The notes under the pieces were generated by a model. The model was not told the origin of the DNA, searched no databases, and saw only the letters and a list, made by a program, of their open reading frames with translations. Positions 11,935 through 24,752 of a stretch of 64,000 nucleotides of DNA are shown here, in pieces. The position numbers and the translations under genes were made by a program. Each line of letters starts with the position of its first letter. Within the stretch, counting starts at the first letter, position 1. Origin of the DNA: Wuchereria bancrofti (Eukaryota > Nematoda > Chromadorea > Rhabditida > Onchocercidae); assembly GCA_005281725.1 (NCBI GenBank), contig SSBO01000012.1, forward strand, positions 23,993,618 to 24,057,617, in the 5' to 3' direction.

Positions 11935-14900
11935 CAATTGCGGCCTGTGATACAGTAGGGATTGCACCTGATATCAACGGAACATATCAGTTGCAAATAC
12001 CGAAGAATACTGTGATATTTTCAGCGAGAATCGTATATTTTGTACTTCCGCTTGGTTCAATACTCTCAGTTACTTACAATAAAATGATAAGTGGGTGATT
12101 GAAATAGAGTTAAAAGATTAAATGATTTACAGGAATTAACGTAATGGAATAATTGGAATGAATAATCGGAATCTAAATGTAATAGGACATAATTACAAAT
12201 AACTATTCAATTGGATTAATAAAATTTTTGTCATAAATGAAGGAACTTTTGCAGTGATTGAATAAAAGTAATGTGATAACAAATCAAATGAATTGTTCTC
12301 TTTTTCTTAATTTCAAATTCTAATTCTTATTTATATGATAATTAATTTTGTTACATTATTTTTCATTTGATTCTTTCCTCATAATAGAATAATCCGTGTG
12401 ACGTGAATTACATTATTTACAATTATGCATCTTCTTCCTTTTTTTTTCAGAAAGCTGTATGAAAATTTGAAATTTCATGAAGTGATAAAATACTTCAGAA
12501 AATTAAGCATAAGTGACAAAAGATTGTTCTGATAATTTAAGCCAGAGGAATTTGAAATGTCTGAGAAAATTTTTGTCAATTGTAACTGGTTGAGAATCGA
12601 TTTACTAGTAATGACACAAATTGATTTATTAGTAATGGTAGATCGATTTATGAGATAAAAAAAAAAAATTATTTGTTGCATATAAGACTGATTTATTATT
12701 ATCAAATAGATTAAATGATTTAATGAAAGGGAAATGATTAAATTGTAGAAAAAAAAAAAAACTTTAAAAGATAAAGAATGAAATTAATAGAGTTGAATTG
12801 TTGACTGTTTGTGAAAATTTAAAAATCAATGAATGATTTGGCTAAGATGGTGCAACTGTTCAGATCAATCTTGTAAAAGTTCAATTTGATATGTTTCATC
12901 AACTGAATAACTCAAATGTGTTATTTATCAATTACTGTTTAATCAGCGTGAGAAATATAACTAACTGTCAAAAATTGATAAATTAACAAATCATTAAAAG
13001 TGCTTCCATTTATCTAATGAAGTCAAAAAAGGAGAAAATGTCACAAAATGTCACCACTGATAAAATATTGTACTGTAAAATGATTTAACATTTAATATCA
13101 TTAATCTGTTTGGATACACTGATGTGTGATATGATAACATTGTTAAATAGTTTACACTAATTTGATCATATTGATTAAATCGATAGAATCAATTGATGCT
13201 TCAAAAATGCAACATTGATCATTTCATGAGCAAAAAAATCGTATTAAATTATAATTTTCAAAAATTTTCTCATAATTTCATCCAATTCAACAGCAAATAT
13301 ATTAAATGTAATAGATTTAATTAATAATGATTAGGAATTAGTGGCAGTTTTACTAACTATCAATTAATCAGTTGTCTTTAAAAATTATCAAATATATTCC
13401 TGATAATCATATTATATCATCACGAATCAGAAGAGTTGTCCAATAATATGATTTTGTTTTGAATAATACGATTTAAGCGCAAATATAAGCATAAAATTCT
13501 GCTCCTGAAATTTAAGTAACATAAAATGAAAATTTTAAGACTTATTGTCTTAGCTTGTAAAGATAAGATAATAGTTTATACCAATTATAAATTTATCATT
13601 GAAGTAAAATCTTTTATATCAGACTGCAAAAATTATAAAAATTTTTCTCAAGAAATATATCAATCGGTGAAGCTTATTTAATTAAATTAAGCTAAAAAAA
13701 CTTAAACAAACAGAAATTTTAACTTATTTTAAAATAAAAATAAGTTTAAGAAAACGTTAAATTTGAAATTTTGCAAATCATTTAGCTTTATTGAAGGTAA
13801 CATGTAAGTTTAATTATTGACTTTTTTAATTTTGATAAAAATAGTAATATTTAATATAATTACCAAAATGATAGTGGGTCATTTTAATGATGAGTATTTC
13901 TTCTTTTTTACTCACTATTCTAGAACTTGATAATTTAAATCAAAATTATTAAAATTGATAAGAGACAAACATTAAGGAATAAATCCTCTATCATTCCAAT
14001 TAATTATTTCAAAAATTCTTGATAGGAGTGAATCGTTTCGGAAATTAATTTATCCTGAAATTTGCTCATTTTTACGACAAACAATTTTGCTTTTTCAAAA
14101 TTTGTCAAATTTTGAAAGAATTACAACTAATATAATTTTAGGATTAAAAAAAAAAGTGACAAGATTTATTATTTCGTACTCGAAGCATTTCATGTGAAAT
14201 AATTTAATTATTATATTAACACTTAATTATCACTTTATCACCAGCGCTCAATTGTTATTTTATGATTAGTTTTTGTTGCGACTTATCAAATAATTAAAAA
14301 AAAAAAGAAAACTTATCAAATAATGAAATTATATCGTAAAAGATATTGAAAATTTGTCAACAAAATTGTTATTAGTTTCATTGGATAGTTAAAACAATCA
14401 TTGAATCTGTTTGAAATGATCATAGTTTGACCTAAATGATTGCAGTTATTTTGATCAATTGGCTACGATCAATCTTTTTTTTTTTTTTTTTTGAACTGAT
14501 ATTCAATGATAATTGTCCCAATTGCAAAAAAGAAAAAAAAAATCAATTGCTTCTTGATCATTTACTAGTTGCATTGATCACCACTGATTAGCATATATTA
14601 TCAGAAATATGAGCTAATATTAGATTATTTAAAATTGATTTGCAATTCGAGAATCAAATACTGCTAATATTTGAAATAGCAATGACTAAATTCATAAATA
14701 TCATAAATAATACAACTAATCAAATTTTATTCCTTATCATTGATCACTTTTGTTCCTATCTACGCTTATCAATTTGTTTATCCATTTGTTTACTAGCATT
14801 TGATCAATTTTATTAATTTCACTACTTCATTTATTTTTGCCATTTATCATAATGTATTTCAATTGATATTTTGATACTTTGAAATTTTTTATTTAATAAA

Positions 14901-15260
14901 AATTCTTCAATCAAATATTTTTTCTTTGATTTATTCTAACTAATCTAATTATATACTGATTAGTTCATTTGATTTTATCATTACATTACCACTAAAAAAA
15001 AAAACTATCTCGTGATTTAAATTAATTTAATCACTGAGTTACTTAATTTATCACCAAAACAAATAGCAAATATGAATTTTTTTTTTTGGTTTGAACTAAT
15101 TTCATAAATATTTAATATAATTTTTGTAATTTTATAAAACTTTATCTTGGACTGATCAATTGATTTTCTGAATCGGAATTACCGGAATGGCATTACCGAG
15201 AAAAATCAAATAATTATCATTATAAATTGATTATATAAATTTAAGCAAGAAAAAAAAAGA

Positions 15261-15421
15261 GCTAGACAGATGAATAATAACAATGATGATAATGAGATAA
15301 TGATAACAATGATAATGATAATGAAGCATTTTTGTCTTCCTAAATTTTACAATTAACTAAAAATGATGATTACTAGTATGAATTGTTGCTAGATTAGACT
15401 GTAATAATAATATTAAAAACT
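15261..15421 (+). repeat. dispersed repeat, copy B
   Basis: Second copy of the element at 8163-8330, about 7.1 kb away in direct orientation. It shares GACAGATGAATAATAACAAT, the AATGATAATG tract, TTGTCTTCCTAAATTTTACA, and the GTATGAATTGTTG/TTAGATTAGACT blocks. Confidence 0.8.
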
Positions 15422-16145
15422 GAATAGCTAACATTCATTAAATTAATTAAAAATCATTATATGAATTTCGTTAAATTAGCTAAAAATTAGTTAAAAATGT
15501 ATAATTTAATTTAATAATTTCACGTTTATATCAAAATTGCAAATAATTATTTACTTTCCAACATTTTAAAATGTTTGTATTAGATTACTTTTCACTTTTA
15601 ATACGCGTACTGTCACGTTAATATCACAACAAAGTTTCATCTTTTATCAACAAAAATTATTGACAATTCTAATTATTGTTGATTAATCATTTATTGCCAA
15701 TTTATAATCATATTTTAAATTCATTTTAATATTTTTGACACTTACAATTTAATTAATTTCATGGATACATTTCACACCAAAAAAAAAAAGAAAAGACAAA
15801 GTAATTCAAAACTTTTTAACAATTTCCTCTTCACACTATTAAGAAAATCATTCACAAAATTTACTAATTCAAAAATTATTTTTTAATCATTAAATGCAAA
15901 TTTTAAATCAGTTGTAAATGAAATTTGCAGCTCGTAAATTATTCAACTTTCATAATTAGTATCTCATAATTATTCAATTATGAAAAAAATTCTAATTGAT
16001 GCTAAATTGGGAAATAAAGAAATCGCATTTCAAATAATTAACAACAAATGATGAAATTTTTTGCTTGGTAAAGTTGATGAAATTAATTAGATTATTTTAT
16101 TTAAATTATTTCTTAGATTATTTCATTATATAACAAATACATAGC

Positions 16146-16147
16146 AT

Positions 16148-16182
<35 letters not shown>

Positions 16183-16184
16183 TC
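16146..16184. repeat. TTTA microsatellite
   Basis: About nine perfect TTTA/ATTT units. Confidence 0.92.
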
Positions 16185-17696
16185 CAACTGTTACTGAAAT
16201 TTTCAATTTGAATTTATATTAATATTAAGAATTTTGTTGTTTTAACTTTATTATTAATTCTTTCTTTTTAATGTTTATCTCTTATCAGTAATAACTAATA
16301 ACTTTTTATCTCAAATTAATTGATTGATACATTAACAGTATATTGTTAATATCATTGCATATTTTTCTAATGAAATCGAATAAAATTTGCAATCAAATAT
16401 TTATTATTACTCATAAAGCAATATGAAATAAGTCTTTTAACACTTTTTTTTTAATTTCATTGTTAAAAAAATTTTTAATTTAGTATTAACGATTATTAAG
16501 TCTAATAAATTTAGCATCTAAAATTTGTAGTGTTATAAAAATTTTAGCTAACTAACATGTTAGTTTAAGAATATTTTCTTAATGTGTTAATTTAGTTTAA
16601 GACTCTTTGTTGCACTTTATTCATTCTCTCTGACACTCTTTGTTAACTAATATGAAAATTTGAAATTTGTTTCAAAATGTTTAACAAGCGCTTTTCATTT
16701 TACCAAATGCGCTAATTAATATTCGACAAAGACTAACTTTTGCTACAATCATTACAAATTTTAATTGTTTATTTGTTTCATTCTTTTCTTAATTAAATAA
16801 AAATTATGCTAAAATTTAATTCATTGATAAATATTCATTTTAATCTGATTTATTATTTCACAAGTGTTTTTTTTTTTTTATCTTAACATGGTTAAAATAT
16901 TTCAAATCATTTTTGAAATTAAAAAGTTAAATATAATCTATCTTTCATTTCAAGCATTACATTTTATTTATTACAATATATTTATAAAATTTCTACAACT
17001 GAAATAGAGTTTTGAATAGTTTAATTGATAATGAATGGTTTTGAAATTTATTTTAATTTATAATACATAATTATATTGTATTAATCTTATTATTTATGTT
17101 TTTTTTTTGCCAAGTTTTCTTTTTCTTTTTTTGGTAACTTTAATTCGTTTTTTTAAAAGAAAAATACGATTCATAATAATTTTCTATTGTTTATGAAAAA
17201 TTTAACTGAAATCTTCCGGTCAAATTTTTTGTTTTTTTTTTTTAACTTTAGGTTTTTCTATCTAGTTTTTTCTTTTTCTTTCTTGCTAGCATAATTCATT
17301 TTAAACTTTTGCTATAATATTGCTAGTGATTAACAAAAAAAATTTCACATCTGATATTTGCTTCAATCGTTTGTTAGTTAAATTTGATTAATTTTCTTGT
17401 TCAATGAATACTTTTCAAATGAATCATTTGTATTTGTTGTAATAGCAAATTTGCTAATTATTTTTGTTTTTGTCTGTAATTCAATGAGTGCAAAATACAA
17501 TGAATGTTTAAATGAAAATTACAATTATTTCGTTTATTCTTTTAATCTATTCATTTCGTCTTCTGTTCAATTGAGAATTTCAAAATTTATTACTTTTTGT
17601 CATCATTGGCTAATTAATAATTACAAATATTTCGGTTATTCTCATATTTATTTTAACAAATTTCAAATCTCTTCTTATTTTCATTTTGTCTGACTA

Positions 17697-17712
17697 TTTA
17701 TTATTACTATTA

Positions 17713-17778
<66 letters not shown>
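17697..17778. repeat. ATT trinucleotide array
   Basis: About 80 bp of TTA/ATT units, nearly perfect after the first few. A related block lies at 18062-18121. Confidence 0.92.
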
Positions 17779-17779
<1 letters not shown>

Positions 17780-18061
17780 AATTCACATTAGTAGTATCTA
17801 CTTGTCTTTTCATTTATTATCGTAATTATTTTTTTTTCGACAATTAAAATTTGATTCTCTGAGACATTGAAATTATTTCTTTTGTATTTTCTTTTATTTC
17901 TTAAAAATAATCATAAAATTTCCATTACACACTATTTCTTTCTTTTCTGGAACATATGTTATCAGTTTTATTTTCCCTTTCTTTTATTTAAACTTGTAAT
18001 GGTGTATTGTTTGTACATAACTAAACATTTAAAATTAAATTATTAATTAATGATCAATTAT

Positions 18062-18091
18062 TATTACAATTATTATTATTATTACAATTCA

Positions 18092-18121
<30 letters not shown>
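18062..18121. repeat. ATT trinucleotide array, second block
   Basis: Two ATT runs separated by an ACAATTCATT segment that also flanks the 17697-17778 array, so the blocks may be related by duplication. Confidence 0.85.
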
Positions 18122-18124
<3 letters not shown>

Positions 18125-18762
18125 ATATCCATTTGATATTTCTTTGATAAGTTATTCTTTGCGTCAGTTTACTTTAATTCCTTAATACAGAAATTTTTGT
18201 TAACATTTCCAGTTATTAATGATAAATTAATTATTCATTAATCTATGATATTTGGAAAAAAAAAATCTCACAAATAATAAAAAAAAATTACCACTGATAT
18301 TTTTTTTTAAAAAAAAAAAGAAAAAAAACGAAGAAAAAAACTGTCATCTATGATAGCATTAAATTAGAATTGATAATTGTATTTGTTACAAATTATTTTC
18401 TGATAAATTTCAAATAATCTTTTCAATTTATTTTTTGTAATAACAAAAAAAAAAGAAAAAAAGGAAAAAATAATTCAATATTTTTTATTTACAGAAAGCA
18501 TTCCTTCTTCTTATCAATAAATTTTTTACAAAGAATGAAAAGTATATCTGAAAACGAAGCATATATGTCATAAAAGAGTAAACATCTTGATAAAAAGTAT
18601 ATATTTGATAAAAATCGTTATTGTTGTTGTTCTTATTGTTACTGTTGCCGCTGTTATTGTTGCTACTATTCTTGTTGTTGTCGTTGTTAATGAAAAATTT
18701 TTTTACAAATACAATAATTGATCTATTTGTCGCATTTATTCGTGATAGTTTATGAATGGAAG

Positions 18763-18848
18763 AATGAATGAAATGAATGAATAAATAAATAAATAAATGA
18801 ATAAATAAACAAGTAAACAAATAAATAAATAAATAAATGAATAAATAA
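18763..18848. repeat. AATG/AATA tetranucleotide array
   Basis: About 85 bp of ATAA/ATGA units with a few substitutions. Confidence 0.85.
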
Positions 18849-20307
18849 GTTTGCCAAAAATTCATTTAAAAATATCCTTATAAAATTATTTAATGCTTAC
18901 ATCTTCTCATCTTTACCTTTTATCTATACTACTTGCTGGTTCTCCGAATCTAAAATAAAAATGCTATCAAGTAAGTTTATAGTAATTATATAAATACATA
19001 AAAATTATTCGTGGTAAATATTTTTTAAATAATCTTAAATTATTCTAGCATTGAAAAAAAAACAATTAAATGTGAGAAATTATTAATTTAATTGATTATA
19101 ATTAATCATTTAAAAAATTTCTTTAATATCATACTATGAGAACTGTATAAGAAATCGAGATAATGCCAAATATAAACATCTCAAAGAAAAATTAAAACTT
19201 TAACAATTTAAAGATCTTATAGATCAAATCAGTTAAGCTATTGATCAAATCATTCAATATAGTCTAGAAATGATTTAAATTGTCGTCTTTTTTTGTAAAT
19301 TGAATTTTTTTTTTTCCGATCATATTTTTTTTGTGTTCATTTTTCTTTAAAGAAGAAAAAAATATCAATAAAATACCATATAAAAATTGCATAAAAATAT
19401 TGCTCATAAAACTTTCAATAGCTTTTATAATTCTAACTTTTTGTTTTGTTTTATTTTATCTCTTTCTTTTCTGACCGTTTTAAGAAAAATTATTCAGAGA
19501 AGTTCAGATGGAAGTGATTTTTTAAAAAGTGCAAGTTTCAAAAGTTTTTTTTTTTTTTTTTTTGTCTAGCAATATTTGCGGATAGATTTATTGGAAATTG
19601 TAAAAATGTGCAAATTGACTAGCTTCGAACCAACAAATACGAATTATTTGTGGAAGAAAAAAAATGATACGTGTAATAATTGTTAGTTTTAATTGAATAA
19701 AAGTTAAATGAATCATAACTAATTTTAAAATTTTGGCTAACATAATTTATAAAAAATATTTCTAATTTTCTGTAATAGCCTTTTCTTACGTCATCTAAAT
19801 ACAGAAATAATTATCAATATTTATGTGTAGAATTGATTTCAATGCTTACTTAGCTAATTATGATTAGAAAGTAAAAGATAAAATGGAGAAGAACAAAATG
19901 TATTGTGATTAAAAATTTTTTTTTTAATTATCATGCATTAATTATAATTTGAGTTTAAATAAGCATTAAAGATTATTTCAAGAGAGGAATTATTTTATCT
20001 TTACATAACACAGAATTCGTCTCTATAAATTTCAACATGCATTGATAACAATTGTGTGATAAATTTGCTGAAAAGATTAAGTAAATTACAAAATAAAAAA
20101 AAAATATTACAAAAGAAAAATATAACATAAACAGATTAGTTTGCTATAAGATAAACTATTAACCAACCATCTAATTAGCAATTAAATGAATAATAACTAA
20201 TTAATTTCAAAAATTTTATTCGATATCAAAGAAGTCTGGCCAGTTTGATGCTTATGACTCTTGAAGGAATTGTATGTTAGTACTTTATCATATGATATCC
20301 AACGCTA

Positions 20308-20503
20308 GGCCTAAGATAAACAAGGCCAAGCTTTGCAGAGTTAGATGTCCTCGTAGGACGGTGTTTTTCATAGAGGACGATATAGAGTATCTCAGCGCGA
20401 CCAAATGCAAGTTTGGTCTGAATAGTGAAATACATCTGGCATGGGCATTTCGCCAGATTTTTTTTCAACCTTGGGAATTGCGACCCCTATGGGGACTTAG
20501 GCC
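20308..20503. other. GC-richer element with nested inverted repeats, function unknown
   Basis: An isolated, compositionally distinct segment in AT-rich DNA. Its edges carry an 8-bp inverted repeat, GGCCTAAG (20308-20315) and CTTAGGCC (20496-20503). Inside are GTCCT/AGGAC (20347-20351 with 20355-20359), the competing pair GTCCTC/GAGGAC (20347-20352 with 20373-20378), GACCAAA/TTTGGTC (20399-20405 with 20412-20418), and ATCTGGC/GCCAGAT (20434-20440 with 20452-20458). The last hairpin is followed at once by T8 (20458-20465). A CCCC/GGGG hairpin at 20484-20494 follows. It resembles a structured RNA gene or a small palindromic transposon. I do not recognise it as SRP, RNase P/MRP, SL or a spliceosomal RNA. 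An 87-codon plus frame overlaps it, but its sequence is not convincing as a protein. Confidence 0.45.
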
Positions 20504-20550
20504 GAGAAGCTGCTGCGCCATGTACATACGTGCGTGAGGCGTCAGTGGCG

Positions 20551-20760
20551 CGTGGGACGTGGTGCGTAACTGTGTAATGCGTCGATGTGTACATAAAGTG
20601 CGTGATGTATTGAACGTGGTTGTGCATATGAGAGAGTGTAAGTGTGTGATACGTGGAACGTGATGCATAACTGTGTAATGCGTAAAACTTGGATGTGTAC
20701 GTGAGTGCGTGATGTGTTGAACGTGGCTGTGTACATGAGACAGTGTTACGTGGAACGTGG
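20551..20760. repeat. ~100-bp GTG-rich tandem repeat
   Basis: Two full diverged copies (101 bp from 20551 and about 97 bp from 20652) and the start of a third at 20749. Each begins CGTGG(G/A)ACGTG and contains AACTGTGTAATGCGT and TTGAACGTGG. It directly follows the structured element, so the two may form one island. Confidence 0.85.
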
Positions 20761-21725
20761 ATATGCTAGTGTTACGTACAGTATGCCTGTGTTGATGATA
20801 TATGCATCACTATGCTAGTAGTAAAAGGTATATTGATGACATGATACCAAAAGTAGAAATATAATTAGTTAATAGTAAGAGAACTTTGTCTCATTAATTG
20901 ATCTATTTTGTTATTGCATGTATTAATTAAATATTCAATCTACTCAGTGCAATCTTAACAGCTAATCATTGATTAATTTGGTTAATGTTAGTAAAATTGC
21001 GCATAATTATTAGACGCAGTTGTTTCACTAACTGTTAATCTATAATGATTAATCATATCTTATTTAAACTCTTTTAGTTTATGATTAATTATGAAAAGGT
21101 CAGAAATTTTCTTAGTATGTTTATCTTCTCTTTGCCTTTCTCGTCCTTACGACAATTCATCAAACAACATCCAATAATGTTGAAATCCATCGTATAATTC
21201 TCATGCTATGAGTTATATCATATTATGACGATGTTAGAATGCTGCAAAAGATGGTGGATGTTTGGAAACGATTATCGGTATATTAGTCCTAAAAAGAAAG
21301 AAGTACCACAAAACTTTCGTAACTACGAAGTCCGATTATCTTGTCACGTCATACTTTAGTGTGGCATCCAGAGACGGAGAGGAAGGGGTGTTGTCTGATT
21401 GTCTGCTTGTTTGACCATTTACTTTATTCATTGAGTCATCTATCGATTCTACCCTGAAGCCTAGGTGGATGGGCGGGCGGTCTTGTCAGATGGCGCGCAG
21501 GATGGGAGGGATTGTAGTGGAAATGAACGTATCATTATATGTGTTATATGAAGGGATAGTAGATTGTTGCCAAGAAATTTCACAGCCTGCCTCTTGTCTC
21601 TTTCTCTGCTTTTTTTTTTTCCTTTTTTTTTTTCCAACTTGGGCATTTGCCATCTGCGTTCTCGAGATCTGTCTTGTCATACTCGAGGCTTAGTCATTTT
21701 AGTTCTTTCCTATTTCCTCCATAAT

Positions 21726-21812
21726 AACAGCAATAGCAGTAGTAGCAGCAGTATTGGTGATAGCAGCAGTAATAGCAGTAGTAGAGTAGTAGTAGTAGCA
21801 GTAGTAGCAGCT
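21726..21812. repeat. AGC/AGT trinucleotide array
   Basis: An imperfect AGC/AGT/AAT array that encodes S- or V-rich runs depending on frame. Treated as a simple repeat. Confidence 0.85.
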
Positions 21813-22279
21813 GTTATTAATAGGATGAAATGGTTGACGGTTGAATCCCTCTCTCCTTTTCTCCCTTCTTTTTTCTTTCCCTCCCTATTCGAGAGCGTTT
21901 TTTGATCATTTCCAACAAGTTCATATAATATTTCAAAATCGTTTCTATCCGGCAGATGTCAATATGATTAATTGCGTCTCAATTGATGTTATCCAGTTGA
22001 TGGGTCATTAATTAGTAAATTATGACTGATATAAGAAGTTATTACCAACTATTAGGAAATAACTCAACTTCCTAATAGAATATATCATCCGGCTATCAAT
22101 TATCACATCTTTTTTTTTTTCAATCTCTCGCCAATGTGTGATGAATTCAGATGATTAGCAGAGAATAAATTGCAATATGCTAAAATTCCACATTCTAAAT
22201 CACGTCTTGACAGTTTATCCGACGTATGTGGGTTGCATGTGCATGCTTGCATTCATTTGTGTTACTAATTGTAGTCTAC

Positions 22280-22361
22280 ATATATATGTGTGTGTGTGTG
22301 TATGTACCTTAGTGTCTGTGCGTGTGTGTGTGTGTGAGTGTGTATGTATGTATGTGTATAT
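22280..22361. repeat. TG/TATG microsatellite
   Basis: Two TG runs and a TATG run separated by short unique sequence. Confidence 0.85.
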
Positions 22362-24752
22362 GTCCATCTGTCTGCCTATTTGTGTTGTAATGGCTGGTTA
22401 AATCGATTGAAATTCGTCTGGGTTTCTTTTTCCTGCTGAAATGTTGTTGGAATAGTATCATTTCTCGGGAAATATGCTGTTATCCGTTATGTCTGCAATG
22501 TTTTGATCGATTGATCTACCTGTCTACAATATAATTCTGTATTATCCCGCATTTGTTGTATTATTACTTCTTAGCGAAAGGTATGGTTGATAGAAAGAAG
22601 ATTGAAACAATATTCGTTTAAATGATACAATTTTGATTGGAATTTTTCGCCTTTTTTTTTTTTTTTTGTCTTCTCTCTTTTACTTTTTGCTTGCTTTATA
22701 TTAGCGGAGGTGTATGAAATGAAAATCATTCATTCTATACGACTTCAGCAAACTTCATCATGTCAGCTTTACGATTTTAATATATCGGATAAATTGAAAG
22801 TTTTCCACGTAGTGTTATATTTTTTTGGAAAACAAATTTTCTTTCAAATAACTGGAAGGACAAAGTAGGTAAGTTTTGGTTTTAATAGTTTCACAGAATT
22901 TGGTAAATATTGTTACTGTTACTGCTACATCTCAATTTCAACTACTAATACATGTCATACTTTTTTTCAAAATTTTTTGTCTACTTAAATCACTATGCTT
23001 TTTTTTGGCGATATTTGAATGTTATGCTTTATTTAAATTTATTCTAGAATGTGAAATATTTAAGGATGTCTCTCTGGTGCTGTTTAAGTCAGAATATCTA
23101 GAATCTAAGATTGTTTATCTTGGATCATATAATTGCTGAAATATTTAGAATATTAATGTAATGATGGTACAGCTCGTAATAAATTTTGATTTTCTAGCTA
23201 AAGTTTCTTTTAGGAGGATTGTTTTGGGGAATATAATTATAAAATAAATGTATCAAATATGATAAATGCCGTTGAAATGAAATAAAACCATTAGTATGTT
23301 TATTTTGTATCTCATAACTTCTTTTTTTTAAGTATTTAATAAATGTTGCTTCAATTATCAGGCTTTTTTCTCGTTGGGGAATGGATTCTGTAGAGGCTGA
23401 TGAAGACTAACTTTATCTCGTGTAATTATCGAGAAGATCAGATTACTAATGATGTCAAATGTCTTAACTCACTTTATCCAACTAATTTATCTTTGTGTTG
23501 GTGTTTCGACTAAAAGACTACAGTCATTAGCAAAATTTGAGGAAGTTTCAGATTATCTATTTCTCATGTATAGATGTTAGATTAATCATAAATTAGTCTA
23601 ACATGTTTTTCGTTCATAATATGTTCTAGTATTTGTAGTTTATTTTGACCACTTTCTGGCTAAACGTAATGTACGTGATTCTTCATACCATGCCATAAGT
23701 GCTTCTTTCAACCTGACCACTATTACAACTTGATTTTTGGTCTCCGGTTTTTTCTTTTTTGGCGTATATCCAACTGCAACAGACTGTACGAACTTCTCGC
23801 TCTTCTATCATAGTTTGGCCTGTGTATGTATGTGTGTGTATGCATCTATGTCTCTTTCGCCTTTTCGATTATTTGGTATTTTTGATGACAATATAATTCC
23901 GTTTCACTTTATCTTTTCTCTCTCCCTTTAATTGATCTCATGCTTTATCCGTATATTTAGCACACTACGTGTTGATAATCGATAAGTAATCAAGATGATG
24001 CAGATGTGTTGGAGGATTTTTAAAGGTAATGACCGAGATGAAAGATATCGTGACGAGAGTTATTGAATTTCCTGTGTAATAAATATTAAGTTGTTGTTTT
24101 CCCCTATTTGCACTTTCTCAACATTCCAGTTCCTGTTGCACTGCTTGGGATAGGTTTGCATTAGAGTTGTGATGGGGTAATCACCTGTTAACTGAAAATG
24201 AATCTTGTTTGTAAACTTGTTAACATGTCGTCAGTAATGCGGGAAAGAGAAAATGTTGGCAAAAGGGAAGTGATGTAGATTTCTATTTCTACACTGACAC
24301 TTGATGAATACACGCTGTTTTATTAAAAGAAGTTACAAATTTATCGAGTGTAGTCACTCTGATGGTGGTATTTTATGTGGATGTTATTTATAATTGATGC
24401 CATGTCATTAATGACATTATCAACGTTGTATGACGTTATAACTTCTTGTGTAGAATGTACGTTTTCAGAAATTTCTGATTAGGATTTATTTTTGATTTTG
24501 AGAGAGAAAATAGCAGCGTATATTTATGTGTCAAGCTGCAAGCGCTTATTATACGATGACACAGCCAGCCATTTATTTCATCATGATAGATTTTCCCTCT
24601 ACGTTTCTTTTTTTTTTCCTTCTGTTAGCACAGGTTAGCTGTTTGATTACAGGTCTTGTACAAAACTGTATTATATCTGCGTTGCGCGTTGTATTTCTAC
24701 TATTTTCAATTGTTGTCTACTTTCCGTACGATATCCAGAATAGGATAGCATT

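Larger units (their letters stand above)
11950..20229. other. long AT-rich region, no gene recognised
   Basis: Over 8 kb of very AT-rich DNA with many ATTA/TTAATT motifs. It contains simple repeats and the second copy of the dispersed repeat. No frame shows domain-like composition or splice-bounded structure. The plus frame at 17397-17693 and the minus frame at 18485-18865 are low-complexity (F/I/N/Y) and lack support. It is either intergenic or very long intron. Confidence 0.6.
20761..24752. other. intergenic region upstream of the Pumilio gene
   Basis: Composition is less AT-biased than further left. Simple repeats lie at 21726-21812 and 22280-22361. No conserved exon was recognised. Acceptor-like AGs lie near 24634 (TTCTGTTAGCACAG) and 24651 (TTTGATTACAG). 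Either could be a spliced-leader acceptor or a 5' UTR splice site for the gene starting at 24753. Confidence 0.5.

Noticed and set aside
11307..11967. Long minus-strand frames (up to 197 codons) rich in C, P, I and V
   Set aside because: They lie wholly within a 177-bp-period minisatellite; several frames are open at once because the period is a multiple of three. Not evidence of a protein.
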